Shown: positions 17,658-26,284 of the stretch, piece after piece
Layout: every line of letters begins with the position of its first letter
Numbering within the stretch: position 1 is the stretch's first letter
Assembly: GCA_023433505.1 (NCBI GenBank)
Contig: JAEZCO010000030.1
Span: forward strand, 55,215 to 119,214
Direction: 5' to 3'
DNA length: 64,000 bases
DNA from: Bacillota bacterium
GTDB lineage: Bacteria; Bacillota; Clostridia; Acetivibrionales; DTU013
Translations under genes and position numbers: made by a program
The notes under the pieces: model-generated
Databases searched by the model: none
What the model was told of the DNA's origin: nothing
The model's input: the letters and a program-made list of their open reading frames with translations, nothing else

Positions 17658-18973
17658 GGTTTTTGGCCCTCCTGAGCATTTGCGGTTTCCCGGACATGTT
17701 TTATCGGAGACGAGTAGATCATTAATCCTGTTCTTCGGACGGATACGTCAACAGTTACGTTTATCACGGCTTCCTGAAAATGCGTCAGCCAGTCATAGGC
17801 CTCCCAGTCCTGGATGGTGGGGAAATATCCGGCAAATTTATGCCCAAAGCCAAAAATATCCGTTTTGTATTCCTTTTGTACCTTTTTTATGACTTTTTCC
17901 ACTTTTCCTTTGATAGCGTCTGCGGTTTGTTGTTCCAATTCTTTGATCCGGTTAAAGCTTTCATAATTAATCCTGCTCTGAATGGCGCCTACATCCGCCT
18001 CCATTTTCAGAATTACGTCAATGACAGGCTTTCCGTTTTCAAAACGTCCCTTAAGAATGGGTGCCCTGCCCGGACGCAAATCCATTGGAATTGAATCACC
18101 CGGGGCATTTTTGTCTTCAATAACGATAATACCCTTTTTAAATTTCCCCGCAACCATCAGAAAGTATCTTGTCTCTTCAGAGTCCAGCACTCCGATCATT
18201 TTATCGCCGTCAAATACCGCAGTCCCGGCAAACTCTCTTTTTGAGACTCCTTCTCTCGGTTGGTTCCCCGGTAAAAAGCCCTGATCGACAATCAACGGAG
18301 CCGTATCTCCGGCCTTCTCCGGAAGGAGGGCGTCGAAGTTATTTATTCCCGCATAGGTTGCATAGCTCTGTTCAAAGGAAGAAATCATCCCTTTATAAAA
18401 ATCATGAAACTGTACCCGTGGGAAATAGCTGGTATTATCCGACTGTACCATCATTAGCTCCAGGGATTTGGCCAAACTGTCGCCGATATTCGAAATATTT
18501 TCCTTAATGAAATCCTGAGCCTTTCCCTGGGTGATGATAACATTCGTCGTTCTTCTCGTCTCCCTGAACCGGGCCATGGGCGCAAGGTATTCACCGACGC
18601 CTTCCCGGGCAAATTCTTCCGAAAATATCAATTCCTTCGTATGCATTAGCGAAACCCTTCTGGAGATTGACATCCCAAACATATCAAGAGCTTCCAGAAT
18701 GGTAGATGCATCGATTGTGCTTATGTTCGTATCGCCGGCAACATTTGAACCTCCCATGCTGGATTTGCTTTTATCCCCCTGGCTGCCGCTGTCACTGCTG
18801 CTTTTATAGACCGGATATTGTATCGTGACTCTGACCTTATTGGATACCCCCTTGTCAACGCCAAGGGAGAATACATATACTTCATCATCAACTTCCAAAG
18901 CATCATAACAACCGGTGAGAATGAAACAAAAAAGCAGTGCGGATGCAAGTACGGAACTAACTTTTTTGAGCAT
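17654..18973 (-). CDS. gerKC: Ger(x)C family spore germination lipoprotein
   Basis: A 439-residue C subunit of a nutrient germinant receptor. The start at 18973 gives a lipoprotein signal MLKKVSSVLASALLFCFILTGCYD with lipobox LTGC, preceded by AGAGGTG; the longer in-frame start lacks a signal peptide. The GerAC pattern is clear: EVDDEVYVFSLGVDKG near the N-terminus, AREGVGEYLAPMARFRETRRT in the middle, and GFGHKFAGYFP near the C-terminus. It overlaps the end of gerB by 17 bases, so translation is coupled. It would be anchored on the outer face of the spore inner membrane. The A/B/C set is certain; the subtype letter K is only a convention. Confidence 0.9.
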   Translation of the reverse strand: MLKKVSSVLASALLFCFILTGCYDALEVDDEVYVFSLGVDKGVSNKVRVTIQYPVYKSSSDSGSQGDKSKSSMGGSNVAGDTNISTIDASTILEALDMFGMSISRRVSLMHTKELIFSEEFAREGVGEYLAPMARFRETRRTTNVIITQGKAQDFIKENISNIGDSLAKSLELMMVQSDNTSYFPRVQFHDFYKGMISSFEQSYATYAGINNFDALLPEKAGDTAPLIVDQGFLPGNQPREGVSKREFAGTAVFDGDKMIGVLDSEETRYFLMVAGKFKKGIIVIEDKNAPGDSIPMDLRPGRAPILKGRFENGKPVIDVILKMEADVGAIQSRINYESFNRIKELEQQTADAIKGKVEKVIKKVQKEYKTDIFGFGHKFAGYFPTIQDWEAYDWLTHFQEAVINVTVDVSVRRTGLMIYSSPIKHVRETANAQEGQKP

Positions 18974-20066
18974 TCGTTTTTGCACCTCTTTTCTTAAAAA
19001 TGATTGCCAGCAGTAAAACAAGTAATGGCACAGAATACATAAAAAACAAGCTGTACTGCCGGATAAACAAAATGTTTACCTCAATAACCTCCGAGATATT
19101 GCTGGGAATCAGAGCAACCATAAACAGCAGAAAGGCAAAGGGGATGATTACGGGCCTGTGATTGGGTATCTTAAATGTTTTGCTGTATAAATGGATAGAA
19201 ATATAAAAAGAGGTAGAGACAGCAACCAGGGAAGCGATAACCCATATAAAAAGGAAGATCGACTCGACTCTTTGGATGTATCGGTTGAAATAGATCAGCC
19301 TCGAAAGCTGAAAAATTCCCGACAGGTTTTCTGAGCCTTCGCTATAGAGAAATGCCATCAGGTAGCACAACAGGCTTACGCTGAAGACCGCCCCGGAAAT
19401 CAAAATGCTTATTATCCCGATTTTTTTAAATGACTTAATTCCGTGAATGGAATTTATTATAATTGTCAGTATGAAAAATTCCTCATAGGCAGAGCTTCTA
19501 AGAAAGCTGGTGATTAAGGTATTCATAATTCCGTATCCGCCGTAGGGTTTTAAGTAATCAGCGTCATAGTACGGAATTGCAAGCAGCAAGATTATGGCGA
19601 TCCCGATCAATACGGGGATAAAGATCAGTGTAGATATCCGTACGATCCCTTCAAGTCCCCAAAAGGCAACAATGGAGGCTACGGCAATAAATCCGAAAAT
19701 CAGTATGCTGGGTGGAGTATATGGCAGGTTATAGGCTTTTATCATTTCAATGAATTCCCTCAAATTTGAAGCGGCATAGTAAAGGATATACGCGGCGAAT
19801 AGCAGCGTCACGAATTTACCTGCCACCTTACCCAGAACGGCTTCAAATATCTGGATAATATTGTTGCCGGGGAATCTCTTCATCAGCAGGTAAATCAGCA
19901 TGAAAAAGACAAGACCTATAAGGCATGAAATAATTGTACCGTACCAGGCCGCAGTGCCCAGCGATTTAATGATAACCGCAATACTGGTGTAGAAAACCTT
20001 GGTAATCATTATCAGTGATGTAAGGCAGATTGCTTCATAGGTTCCAAAGCTTCCTTCGTTATTCAT
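18957..20066 (-). CDS. gerKB: GerAB/GrkB-family spore germination permease-like protein
   Basis: A 369-residue membrane protein of the amino acid permease-like GerB family with about ten helices. The N-terminus FGTYEAICLTSLIMITKVFY and the LAIPYYDADYLKPYGGYGIM segment are typical. In Bacillus, GerB subunits form the germinant-binding site in the spore inner membrane. The ATG at 20066 overlaps the gerA stop as ATGAATAA and is a better start than 20078 or the longer ORF. AAGGAG lies about 12 bases upstream. Middle gene of the gerA-gerB-gerC-small protein operon. Confidence 0.9.
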   Translation of the reverse strand: MNNEGSFGTYEAICLTSLIMITKVFYTSIAVIIKSLGTAAWYGTIISCLIGLVFFMLIYLLMKRFPGNNIIQIFEAVLGKVAGKFVTLLFAAYILYYAASNLREFIEMIKAYNLPYTPPSILIFGFIAVASIVAFWGLEGIVRISTLIFIPVLIGIAIILLLAIPYYDADYLKPYGGYGIMNTLITSFLRSSAYEEFFILTIIINSIHGIKSFKKIGIISILISGAVFSVSLLCYLMAFLYSEGSENLSGIFQLSRLIYFNRYIQRVESIFLFIWVIASLVAVSTSFYISIHLYSKTFKIPNHRPVIIPFAFLLFMVALIPSNISEVIEVNILFIRQYSLFFMYSVPLLVLLLAIIFKKRGAKTNAQKS

Positions 20067-21855
20067 CTTTTTTCTCATCTCCTTGATTTCCCTTAGGTGA
20101 TACTTGGGCATCCTGAAGCATCCATTTCCGTGAAATCTTCGGCTGCCGGGTTTCATCCAGCGGATTGACATTGTCGGGTCTGCGTTCCTGCATCCATACA
20201 GGTTTTCTCAGGATCATATCGTTAATGCTTCTGACTTTCGGAGCTATGAAGGAAAGGAGCGGGACGCCGAAAGACTTGGTGCATGCCAGTATTGTGGTCA
20301 GAGCTACAATTCCCAGGGATATCCCGTAGAAACCCAGGGAGGCGCCCAATATAATGAAGATAATCCTATAAATCCTGGCTGCAAAGGCTACGCTGAAATC
20401 CGGAATTGCAAAGTTGCCCAGGCCGGTAATCGCTACGATAATGATCATGACCGGGCTGACCAGGTTTGCCTGGACTGCGGCCTGACCCAATATCAAAGCG
20501 CCGATGATGCCTATGGTGTTTCCTATGATGCCGGGAATCCGGATACCGGCTTCACGGATGAGTTCAAAGGATATTTCCATTAACAGCACCTCAATGATTG
20601 TGGGGAAAGGCACGTTCTCTCTGGCTTTTGCAATAGCAATGAGAAGGTCCGTGGGGATCATTTCCCTGTGGAAATTGGTTATCGCCACATAGAGCCCGGG
20701 TGCAAAGACCGCAATAAAAGTGGCAAACAACCGGATGATTCTCAGAAGTGTCCCATATTGCCAGCGGAGTACGGTATCTTCGGGGGTATGGAACATCGTC
20801 AGCAGCGAAACGGGAACAACCAGTGCAAAAGGAGTTCCTTCCGCAATAATTACAACCTTTCCTTCAACCAGGTGGGAAGCCGTCCTGTCGGGTCTTTCGG
20901 TGGACAGGATCGTAGGGACCAGAGACCAGGAGTTTTCTTCGATGAATTGCTCCAGCATGCCGCTCCCGGCAATAAAGTCTGTTTTCAGGTTGCCGATTCG
21001 CCTTTTGACCTCATGGACAATGGCAGGGTTGGTTAAGCCTTTAATGTACAGGATGGCGCATAAATTGTTATTTCTGTCGCCGATTTTTACAAATTCCGTG
21101 GACAGGTCCTTGTTTTTAATGATTTTTCGGATCAGGGTGATGTTGGTGCGCAGGTTTTCATTGAAGCCTTCCTGGGCCCCCCTCACAACGCCTTCGGTTT
21201 GGGGCTTTTCGACAGACCGTTTGTCATAGCCTTTGGTTTCGCTGGATAGATAGAAATTGCAGCCGTCCACATAAAGGCAGGTGTTTCCCTGCAGGATTTC
21301 ATAGATCACTTCGTCAGGTTCCGTCTTTTTCACCGCCTGATTTGTTTCAAGCACCTTTTCCAGGATATACTCCAGGCTGCATCCTTCAGCGGCATCAAGA
21401 CTCTCTTTGCTCAAAAGGGGGCGGAGGATGAACTCGTTAATGGTGATCCTGTCAACCATACCGTCAATGAAGGCAATAAATGCCCGGAATTTACCTGCAA
21501 CAGTAAATTCACGGAGGATGATATCTTTATTATATGCGGCATTGAAGCTTTTTTTTATGAATTCGATATTCCGGTCGATGCTTTTGGAAATTGATTTATC
21601 CTCCGGATTTTGAGGCTCTGCATTTTTTTTAAGCCTTTCCCGGGTTCTTTGCGCTGCCGGGATTGGCTTTTTCAAGCCCTTCTGCCCATTTTCGGAGGCA
21701 GGCTTTTCCTTCGGGTCTTTTTTCTTTTCAGGGCGGGTGTCTGCAAGGGGCTCTTTATCAACTTCCGGTATGTAAAATTCCCTGGCCTCCACAGGCTTTT
21801 TATAGGTTATCAGCGAAAGGAGGTCAAAAAGCACGTTTTTTTTCTTATTCGCCAT
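20059..21855 (-). CDS. gerKA: GerA-family spore germination protein (A subunit)
   Basis: A 598-residue A subunit of the germinant receptor. It has a long hydrophilic, Lys/Glu/Pro-rich N-terminus (about 1-75), a soluble domain to about 345, then a membrane region with at least four helices. Family hallmarks include the ERPDRTASHLVEGKVVII segment, GTPFALVVP, and the ENVPFPTIIEVLLMEISFEL block followed by RIPGIIGNTIGIIGALILGQ. The ATG is preceded by AGGAG at 7-base spacing. It starts the leftward germination operon, divergent from the TetR gene. Such operons are normally forespore-specific (sigma-G), but no clear sigma-G promoter could be read in the 130 bases upstream. Confidence 0.92.
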   Translation of the reverse strand: MANKKKNVLFDLLSLITYKKPVEAREFYIPEVDKEPLADTRPEKKKDPKEKPASENGQKGLKKPIPAAQRTRERLKKNAEPQNPEDKSISKSIDRNIEFIKKSFNAAYNKDIILREFTVAGKFRAFIAFIDGMVDRITINEFILRPLLSKESLDAAEGCSLEYILEKVLETNQAVKKTEPDEVIYEILQGNTCLYVDGCNFYLSSETKGYDKRSVEKPQTEGVVRGAQEGFNENLRTNITLIRKIIKNKDLSTEFVKIGDRNNNLCAILYIKGLTNPAIVHEVKRRIGNLKTDFIAGSGMLEQFIEENSWSLVPTILSTERPDRTASHLVEGKVVIIAEGTPFALVVPVSLLTMFHTPEDTVLRWQYGTLLRIIRLFATFIAVFAPGLYVAITNFHREMIPTDLLIAIAKARENVPFPTIIEVLLMEISFELIREAGIRIPGIIGNTIGIIGALILGQAAVQANLVSPVMIIIVAITGLGNFAIPDFSVAFAARIYRIIFIILGASLGFYGISLGIVALTTILACTKSFGVPLLSFIAPKVRSINDMILRKPVWMQERRPDNVNPLDETRQPKISRKWMLQDAQVSPKGNQGDEKKDE

Positions 21856-21954
21856 CGGGGTACTCCTGCTATAAAAGATTAAACTAATTATTGACTGAAT
21901 TTATCACGGATAAACCATTTCCAGGCCGGGATAAAAGATTCGGGCAAAGATTCG

Positions 21955-21983
21955 TTGACAAGAAAAGGCGGGTGTGCTATTGT
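21955..21983 (+). promoter_or_regulatory. Promoter of the tetR gene
   Basis: A perfect -35 TTGACA (21955-21960), a 17-base spacer and a -10 TATTGT (21978-21983, 4 of 6). The TetR operator begins four bases after the -10 box, so a bound repressor would block the start site and give autorepression. Confidence 0.6.
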
Positions 21984-21986
21984 ATA

Positions 21987-22013
21987 TGAATGAATGGTTT
22001 TATTATTCATTCA
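21987..22013. promoter_or_regulatory. TetR operator, copy 1 (autoregulatory)
   Basis: Perfect inverted repeat TGAATGAAT (21987-21995) / ATTCATTCA (22005-22013) with a 9-base spacer, just downstream of the tetR -10 box. The same arms with the same 9-base spacing recur at 22697-22723 before apbE. Confidence 0.75.
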
Positions 22014-22032
22014 TATTGTGGAGGCAAGAGAC

Positions 22033-22614
22033 ATGGAAGATAAAAAAACGGATATTTTTAACTGCGGGAAAGCGTTGTTCAGTTCCAAAGGATTTAAAGA
22101 CACCAATGTTTCCGACATTACCAAAGCGGCTGGAATCGGGGTAGGTACGTTTTATAACTACTATGGCTCCAAAGAGCAGCTTTTCATGGATATTTACATG
22201 AAAGAAAACGAAGACCTGAAAAAAAGCTTCGAAGCCATCGACATGGACACAGATCCTGTAAAAGCCATACAAGAAGTGCTTTCTGCCAACCTTGCCGGAA
22301 TAAACTCCAACCCCATCCTGAAGGAGTGGTATAACAAGGAGCTTTTCAGCAAACTGGAGAAACAATATATTCAGCAGGGCGGCATGGAAAGCATTGCGGA
22401 AATGATGGATGGCGGCACCTTGGCATTGATTAAAAAATGGAAGGCAGAGGGGAGGCTGCGGAGAGATTTGGAGGATGACATGATACTTGCGATTTTCCAT
22501 GCGATCCCCTATGTCGATATCCATAAGGAAGAGATTGGGCTGCAGTACTTCCCGCAGATTATGCAATACTTGACGGAATTCATCATGAAGGGCTTGACGG
22601 ATTGCCGGAAATAG
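22033..22614 (+). CDS. TetR-family transcriptional repressor
   Basis: A 193-residue regulator. The N-terminal helix-turn-helix is canonical (FSSKGFKDTNVSDITKAAGI then GVGTFYNYYGSKEQLFMDIY), followed by an all-helical ligand domain of about 140 residues. The start at 22033 follows GGAGG with 8-base spacing; the upstream in-frame ATG at 21994 lies inside the operator and is rejected. The gene is flanked by two copies of one 27-bp palindrome, one over its own start region and one over the promoter of the flavinylation genes, so it very probably controls both. The inducer is unknown; a redox-active or toxic small molecule would fit the target genes. Confidence 0.9.
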   Translation: MEDKKTDIFNCGKALFSSKGFKDTNVSDITKAAGIGVGTFYNYYGSKEQLFMDIYMKENEDLKKSFEAIDMDTDPVKAIQEVLSANLAGINSNPILKEWYNKELFSKLEKQYIQQGGMESIAEMMDGGTLALIKKWKAEGRLRRDLEDDMILAIFHAIPYVDIHKEEIGLQYFPQIMQYLTEFIMKGLTDCRK

Positions 22615-22696
22615 AGCGGATGCCGGTTTCCACATATTTCATAAGGGTTTGCCGGATTTCCTGAATAAGAGCAAGGGATTTTTTTATACAGTGATG

Positions 22697-22750
22697 TGAA
22701 TGAATAATTTTAATATTCATTCAGACATAAAAAGAAAGCATAAGTATAAT
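22697..22750 (+). promoter_or_regulatory. TetR operator copy 2 and promoter of the apbE operon
   Basis: TGAATGAAT (22697-22705) and ATTCATTCA (22715-22723) form the same 9+9+9 palindrome as the tetR operator. Its right end overlaps a -35-like CAGACA (22722-22727), followed after 17 bases by a perfect -10 TATAAT (22745-22750). A bound repressor would cover the -35 element. Confidence 0.72.
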
Positions 22751-22785
22751 GGAGTATTCCACTAAAACGTAAAGGAGGGATGCAG

Positions 22786-23751
22786 GTGGAAAAGGCGGTA
22801 GCTGCCGAAGTAAGGGATCTTGGGATGAGTACGATGATGACTCACAGAGCTTATGGCAAATATGCCGGGGAAGCTCTTAGGGCAGTCCGCGATGAAGCTG
22901 TGCGCCTGGAAGAGCTGCTGAGCCGTTTTATACCGGGAAGTGAGATAAGCAGGGTCAACAGGTCTGCAGGTATTCAATGCGAAAGCTTGAGCAATGACAC
23001 CTATGAGGTGCTGTCGCGCGCCGTTGAATTATCAAGATACAGCCACGGTCTCTTCGATGTCACTGTTGGGCCTTTGGTAACCTTATGGAATAGTGGCAGA
23101 GACACATGCAAGCCTCCGGAGGATTCTACAATAAGGCAGATTCTGCCTTTGGTAGACTATAACCGCTTGCTGCTGGACCCATGCAAAAAGACTGCCGGAC
23201 TCCAAGACAAGGGCCAGTCCGTTGATCTGGGGGGCATAGGAAAAGGGTTTGCCGGCGATAAGCTGCTGGAGGTGTTTAAGAAATACGGAGTTTCATCCGC
23301 TTTTACCAATATCGGGGGAAATGTGGCGGCTTTAGGAACAAAACCCGACGGTTCTCCATGGCGTGTGGGCATCCGGCATCCCAGGCGGGAAAACAGCTTG
23401 GTTGGCCTTGTTTCTGTAGCGGACAGGGCGGTGATTACATCCGGAGATTATCAGCGGTACTTTCTTGGCAATAATGGTAAAAGGTATCACCATCTTGTTG
23501 ATCCATTCGTTGGGTATCCGGCACAATCAGGGCTGGTAAGCGCCACCGTCGTTGCGGAAAGCTCCATGGATGCCGATGCATTGTCCACTATCCTCTTTGT
23601 AGCAGGGATGGATAAAGGACTTGAACTGCTGAAAGGCTTCCGCGGAGCAGAAGCTGTTTTTGTTGACACGGACCTGCGGGTTTATGTTACGGAAGGCTTG
23701 AAGGACAGCTTTCAAGCTGCTGAAGATACGAGCATGAAAATCATAGAGTAA
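22786..23751 (+). CDS. apbE: FAD:protein FMN transferase (ApbE)
   Basis: A 321-residue flavin transferase that moves FMN from FAD onto a Ser/Thr of target proteins. Visible family motifs: SRFIPGSEISRVNRSAG, LFDVTVGPLVTLWN, VDLGGIGKGFAGDKLL, NIGGNVAALG, HHLVDPFVGYPA, and the metal-binding SMDADALSTILFVAG. The GTG at 22786 is preferred because GGAGGG lies 6 bases before it; an ATG at 22780 is only one base from that site. No signal peptide or lipobox is present, so it would act in the cytoplasm or leave by another route; many ApbE proteins are exported lipoproteins. Its likely substrate is encoded next. Confidence 0.92.
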   Translation: MEKAVAAEVRDLGMSTMMTHRAYGKYAGEALRAVRDEAVRLEELLSRFIPGSEISRVNRSAGIQCESLSNDTYEVLSRAVELSRYSHGLFDVTVGPLVTLWNSGRDTCKPPEDSTIRQILPLVDYNRLLLDPCKKTAGLQDKGQSVDLGGIGKGFAGDKLLEVFKKYGVSSAFTNIGGNVAALGTKPDGSPWRVGIRHPRRENSLVGLVSVADRAVITSGDYQRYFLGNNGKRYHHLVDPFVGYPAQSGLVSATVVAESSMDADALSTILFVAGMDKGLELLKGFRGAEAVFVDTDLRVYVTEGLKDSFQAAEDTSMKIIE

Positions 23752-23770
23752 ATGGAAGGAAAGAAATAAG

Positions 23771-24220
23771 ATGAAAAAGAAGGGTGAGTTAAAAGTGAAA
23801 AGAAAGGGGAAAGTAAAAATGGGATGGATTATAGCGCTGGTTATTGTAGCGGTTTTGGGCATAGGGGGAGCAATAGGCTGGTCATATATCGCCAAAGAGC
23901 ATAATGAAGCCAAAAATCTTTCGCTGGATGCCGTGGATTTCAGTAAACTGCAGGACGGTACCTACATTGGGGAATACGGGGGAGGGATGTACAAATGGAG
24001 GACCAATAAGGTCCGGGTTACGGTATCCTCGGGCAAGGTTACCGGCATTGAAAGCCTGGGGTCAAAGGCGAAGCTGCCCCCGGAATTTACACAAAAGTTA
24101 TACGGGAGTGTAATCAAGGCTCAGTCGCTGAAGGTGGATACCGTAAGCGGTGCGACTCTGGACACCAAGGCATGCCTTAAAGGGATAGAGAATGGTTTGA
24201 TCAAGGCGCAGAAGAAGTAA
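23771..24220 (+). CDS. Membrane-anchored FMN-binding domain protein, probable ApbE substrate
   Basis: 149 residues: a strongly basic N-terminus, one membrane helix (WIIALVIVAVLGIGGAIGW, about 18-36), then an outside-facing FMN-binding domain. The domain ends in TVSGATLDTKACLKGI, where DTVSGAT is the (D/S)xSGAT-type motif whose Thr is flavinylated by ApbE in RnfG, NqrC and PplA-like proteins. The NKVRVTVSSGKVTGIE strand pair is also typical. It follows apbE by 19 bases. A covalently flavinylated, membrane-tethered electron carrier on the outer face is the natural reading. Alternative downstream starts (GTG 23804, ATG 23819) would shorten only the basic leader. Confidence 0.88.
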   Translation: MKKKGELKVKRKGKVKMGWIIALVIVAVLGIGGAIGWSYIAKEHNEAKNLSLDAVDFSKLQDGTYIGEYGGGMYKWRTNKVRVTVSSGKVTGIESLGSKAKLPPEFTQKLYGSVIKAQSLKVDTVSGATLDTKACLKGIENGLIKAQKK

Positions 24221-24298
24221 GAAAGTCCATAAGCCTGCCTGAGGCAGCTATATAAATTGAATTATGCTTTTGTCCCATTCCAGGAAGTCACACCAGCA

Positions 24299-24323
24299 GG
24301 ACGCGCATTGCGCGTCCGCAAAT
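24299..24323 (+). repeat. Short palindromic repeat between the FMN-binding and flavodoxin genes
   Basis: GGACGCGC (24299-24306) / GCGCGTCC (24310-24317) with a 3-base ATT loop forms a strong hairpin. A related sequence at 56875-56897 matches bases 24301-24323 at 19 of 23 positions, so this looks like a dispersed REP-like repeat. A run of T starts seven bases after the stem, so it might also weaken transcription into the flavodoxin gene. Confidence 0.5.
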
Positions 24324-24345
24324 ATTTTTTTAAGGAGGAGCTACC

Positions 24346-24873
24346 ATGAAAATTGCAGTTATCTCATATTCACTAACCGGTAACAATGACGCTTTGGCTA
24401 AAAGCATCGCCGGAGAATTTGCGGCAGAGCAAATCAAAATTACGGAACCTAACCCCCGGGCCACAGGTTCAATTATCCTGGATATGCTCTTTAACAGGAT
24501 ACCACAGGTACAACCGGCCCCCGGCAAGCTGGAGGGCTATGACCTGCTTCTTTTTGTCGGACCGGTCTGGATGGGACAGGTGGCGGCGCCGCTTCGCGCG
24601 TATTTAAAGCACCTTAGGACAAAGCCGTGCAGATACGCTTTCATTTCAATCAGCGGAGGAGCCGACGGCGCAAACCCGAAACTGGCGGGCGAATTGAAAA
24701 AAAGAACCGGAAAGGAGCCTGCCGCGCTTGTGGACCTGCATATTGCCGATCTGCTGAATTCCGATGCAAAACCTTCGCGCAAGGATACCTCAGCTTACCG
24801 GTTAAAGGAGGGCGATATTAAGAAATTGACAACTGCCGTTGCGAAAGCAGTGCGGGAAACAGCCTCAACTTAA
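24346..24873 (+). CDS. Flavodoxin-fold protein
   Basis: A 175-residue flavodoxin-like protein. The N-terminal strand and phosphate-binding loop MKIAVISYSLTGNNDALAKS match flavodoxins and FMN-dependent menaquinone-type reductases. The second loop LLLFVGPVWMGQVAAPLRAYL is the typical aromatic segment near the isoalloxazine ring, and FISISGGADG is the third FMN-contact strand. AAGGAGG precedes the ATG. It follows the ApbE and FMN-binding genes after a 125-base gap with a palindromic repeat and probably belongs to the same redox function as a cytoplasmic electron donor; this is inference. Confidence 0.82.
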   Translation: MKIAVISYSLTGNNDALAKSIAGEFAAEQIKITEPNPRATGSIILDMLFNRIPQVQPAPGKLEGYDLLLFVGPVWMGQVAAPLRAYLKHLRTKPCRYAFISISGGADGANPKLAGELKKRTGKEPAALVDLHIADLLNSDAKPSRKDTSAYRLKEGDIKKLTTAVAKAVRETAST

Positions 24874-25028
24874 AGCAAGAAAGCATGCGGAAGCGGGAAG
24901 TCCCCTGGAGCTTGTGAAAATCATCAAAGTTTACTTTATCTTCCATTTGGTACGCATCAAAGCTGCTTATAGATTACTTAAAAATTGTGTATATTATATG
25001 GTAAAAGCAGCGATTATGGGGGTGTTTG

Positions 25029-26090
25029 ATGAAAATAGCAATTTTGGGTGCCGGCCTTTCCGGTCTGGCGTGTGCAAAGTATCTCGAAGATAATAATATT
25101 AAGCCGGACATATTTGAAAAACGTCACCGGGTCGGTGAACGTTTTACCAATATGGAAGCCGTCATACAAATGATGTATAGACCGATGAAAGACCCTTTGG
25201 TCTATATCAACAAAAAGTACGGGTTAAATTTATTGCCTGCCGGAATCACCCATACCCTTGAAATTTTTTCACCGAATCACAAAGCGGCATTGACAGGTGA
25301 AAATATAGGCTATACGACAATACGCGGACATGATGAACGTTCATGGGAATGTCAGCTGGCCAGACAAATCAAAACAAAAATTCATTTCAATTCAACGGTT
25401 ACCTGGCAGGAGCTGAACAAGGATTTTGACCGGATTATCATTGCCACGGGCGATCCTACCATATCAAGAGAGCTTGGGGTATGGAAGACAGATACCGAAG
25501 CGTTTTTAAAGGGCTGCCTTGTAAAAGGCAAATTTGACCTGGGGGTAGCAAGGATCTGGCTGAATACGAGACTTAGCAAGCACTGCATGGTATACTTCGC
25601 ACCATTTAGCACGGAGGAGGGCAGCTATTGTACGGTTGCGATTCCATCCTCCCCCGGAGAATTGGACATCCTTTGGTCAAGAACTATTGAAGAGCTAAAC
25701 TTTAAGCCGATACCCAAGACCGAATTTAAATTTGAAGAATTCAAAATGGGAAAAGTCACCGCAAAGCAGATTGGGAAAATAATGCTTACGGGAGCAGCAG
25801 CAGGATTTGTCGAACCTTTTATGGGATTTGGACAGATACCTTCGATTCTCAGCGGCTTATATGCCGCGGAGTCCATAGTTACAGGAAAAGACTATAACAA
25901 GCTGACGGCATGGTTCGACAAACAATATGCCTATTGCCTGGCGCTTAGAAAATACGTAGACAGCCTGGAGAATGAGGGGTTTGATAAGCTGGTGTCATCT
26001 CTTAATTTCCCTATGGTCAGCAGTCTTATATCCAATACAAATTTGCCCGTATTGCGGCTGGCAGCAAAAGCTGTACGCCCCAAAGGTTAG
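25029..26090 (+). CDS. FAD-dependent oxidoreductase, lycopene cyclase/geranylgeranyl reductase-like
   Basis: 353 residues beginning with a dinucleotide-binding beta-alpha-beta fold: MKIAILGAGLSGLACAKYLE with GxGxxG, ending in an acidic strand DIFEKRHRVGER. A second FAD contact RIIIATGDP appears at about 137-145, and the C-terminal GAAAGFVEPFMGFGQIPSIL segment resembles the GD-type motif of the geranylgeranyl reductase/halogenase group. Start at ATG 25029 with GGGGGTG upstream. The gene stands alone, 155 bases after the flavodoxin gene. Its substrate is unknown; lipid or quinone reduction would be typical of the group. Confidence 0.75.
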   Translation: MKIAILGAGLSGLACAKYLEDNNIKPDIFEKRHRVGERFTNMEAVIQMMYRPMKDPLVYINKKYGLNLLPAGITHTLEIFSPNHKAALTGENIGYTTIRGHDERSWECQLARQIKTKIHFNSTVTWQELNKDFDRIIIATGDPTISRELGVWKTDTEAFLKGCLVKGKFDLGVARIWLNTRLSKHCMVYFAPFSTEEGSYCTVAIPSSPGELDILWSRTIEELNFKPIPKTEFKFEEFKMGKVTAKQIGKIMLTGAAAGFVEPFMGFGQIPSILSGLYAAESIVTGKDYNKLTAWFDKQYAYCLALRKYVDSLENEGFDKLVSSLNFPMVSSLISNTNLPVLRLAAKAVRPKG

Positions 26091-26167
26091 GGCCCCGGTA
26101 TTACCATTTTTTAAAGACCCATCCGTTCAAAGGGGAGAGGCTTGAAGCCCAGGAAATGTGGTACCCG

Positions 26168-26194
26168 ACGCTGATAATACCTATTCTTCAGCGT
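26168..26194. other. Weak inverted repeat between convergent genes
   Basis: ACGCTGA (26168-26174) / TCAGCGT (26188-26194) with a 13-base spacer lies between the convergent oxidoreductase and phosphoesterase genes. It could act as a bidirectional terminator, but no T run follows on either strand. Confidence 0.3.
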
Positions 26195-26284
26195 TTATGG
26201 CGTGGCCTTTCTTTTGGCTGTTGGGAGCAGCAATCCTTTGAGCGAAGAAATGTATGTCTGCAATGAGCGAAGTGCATATCACGG

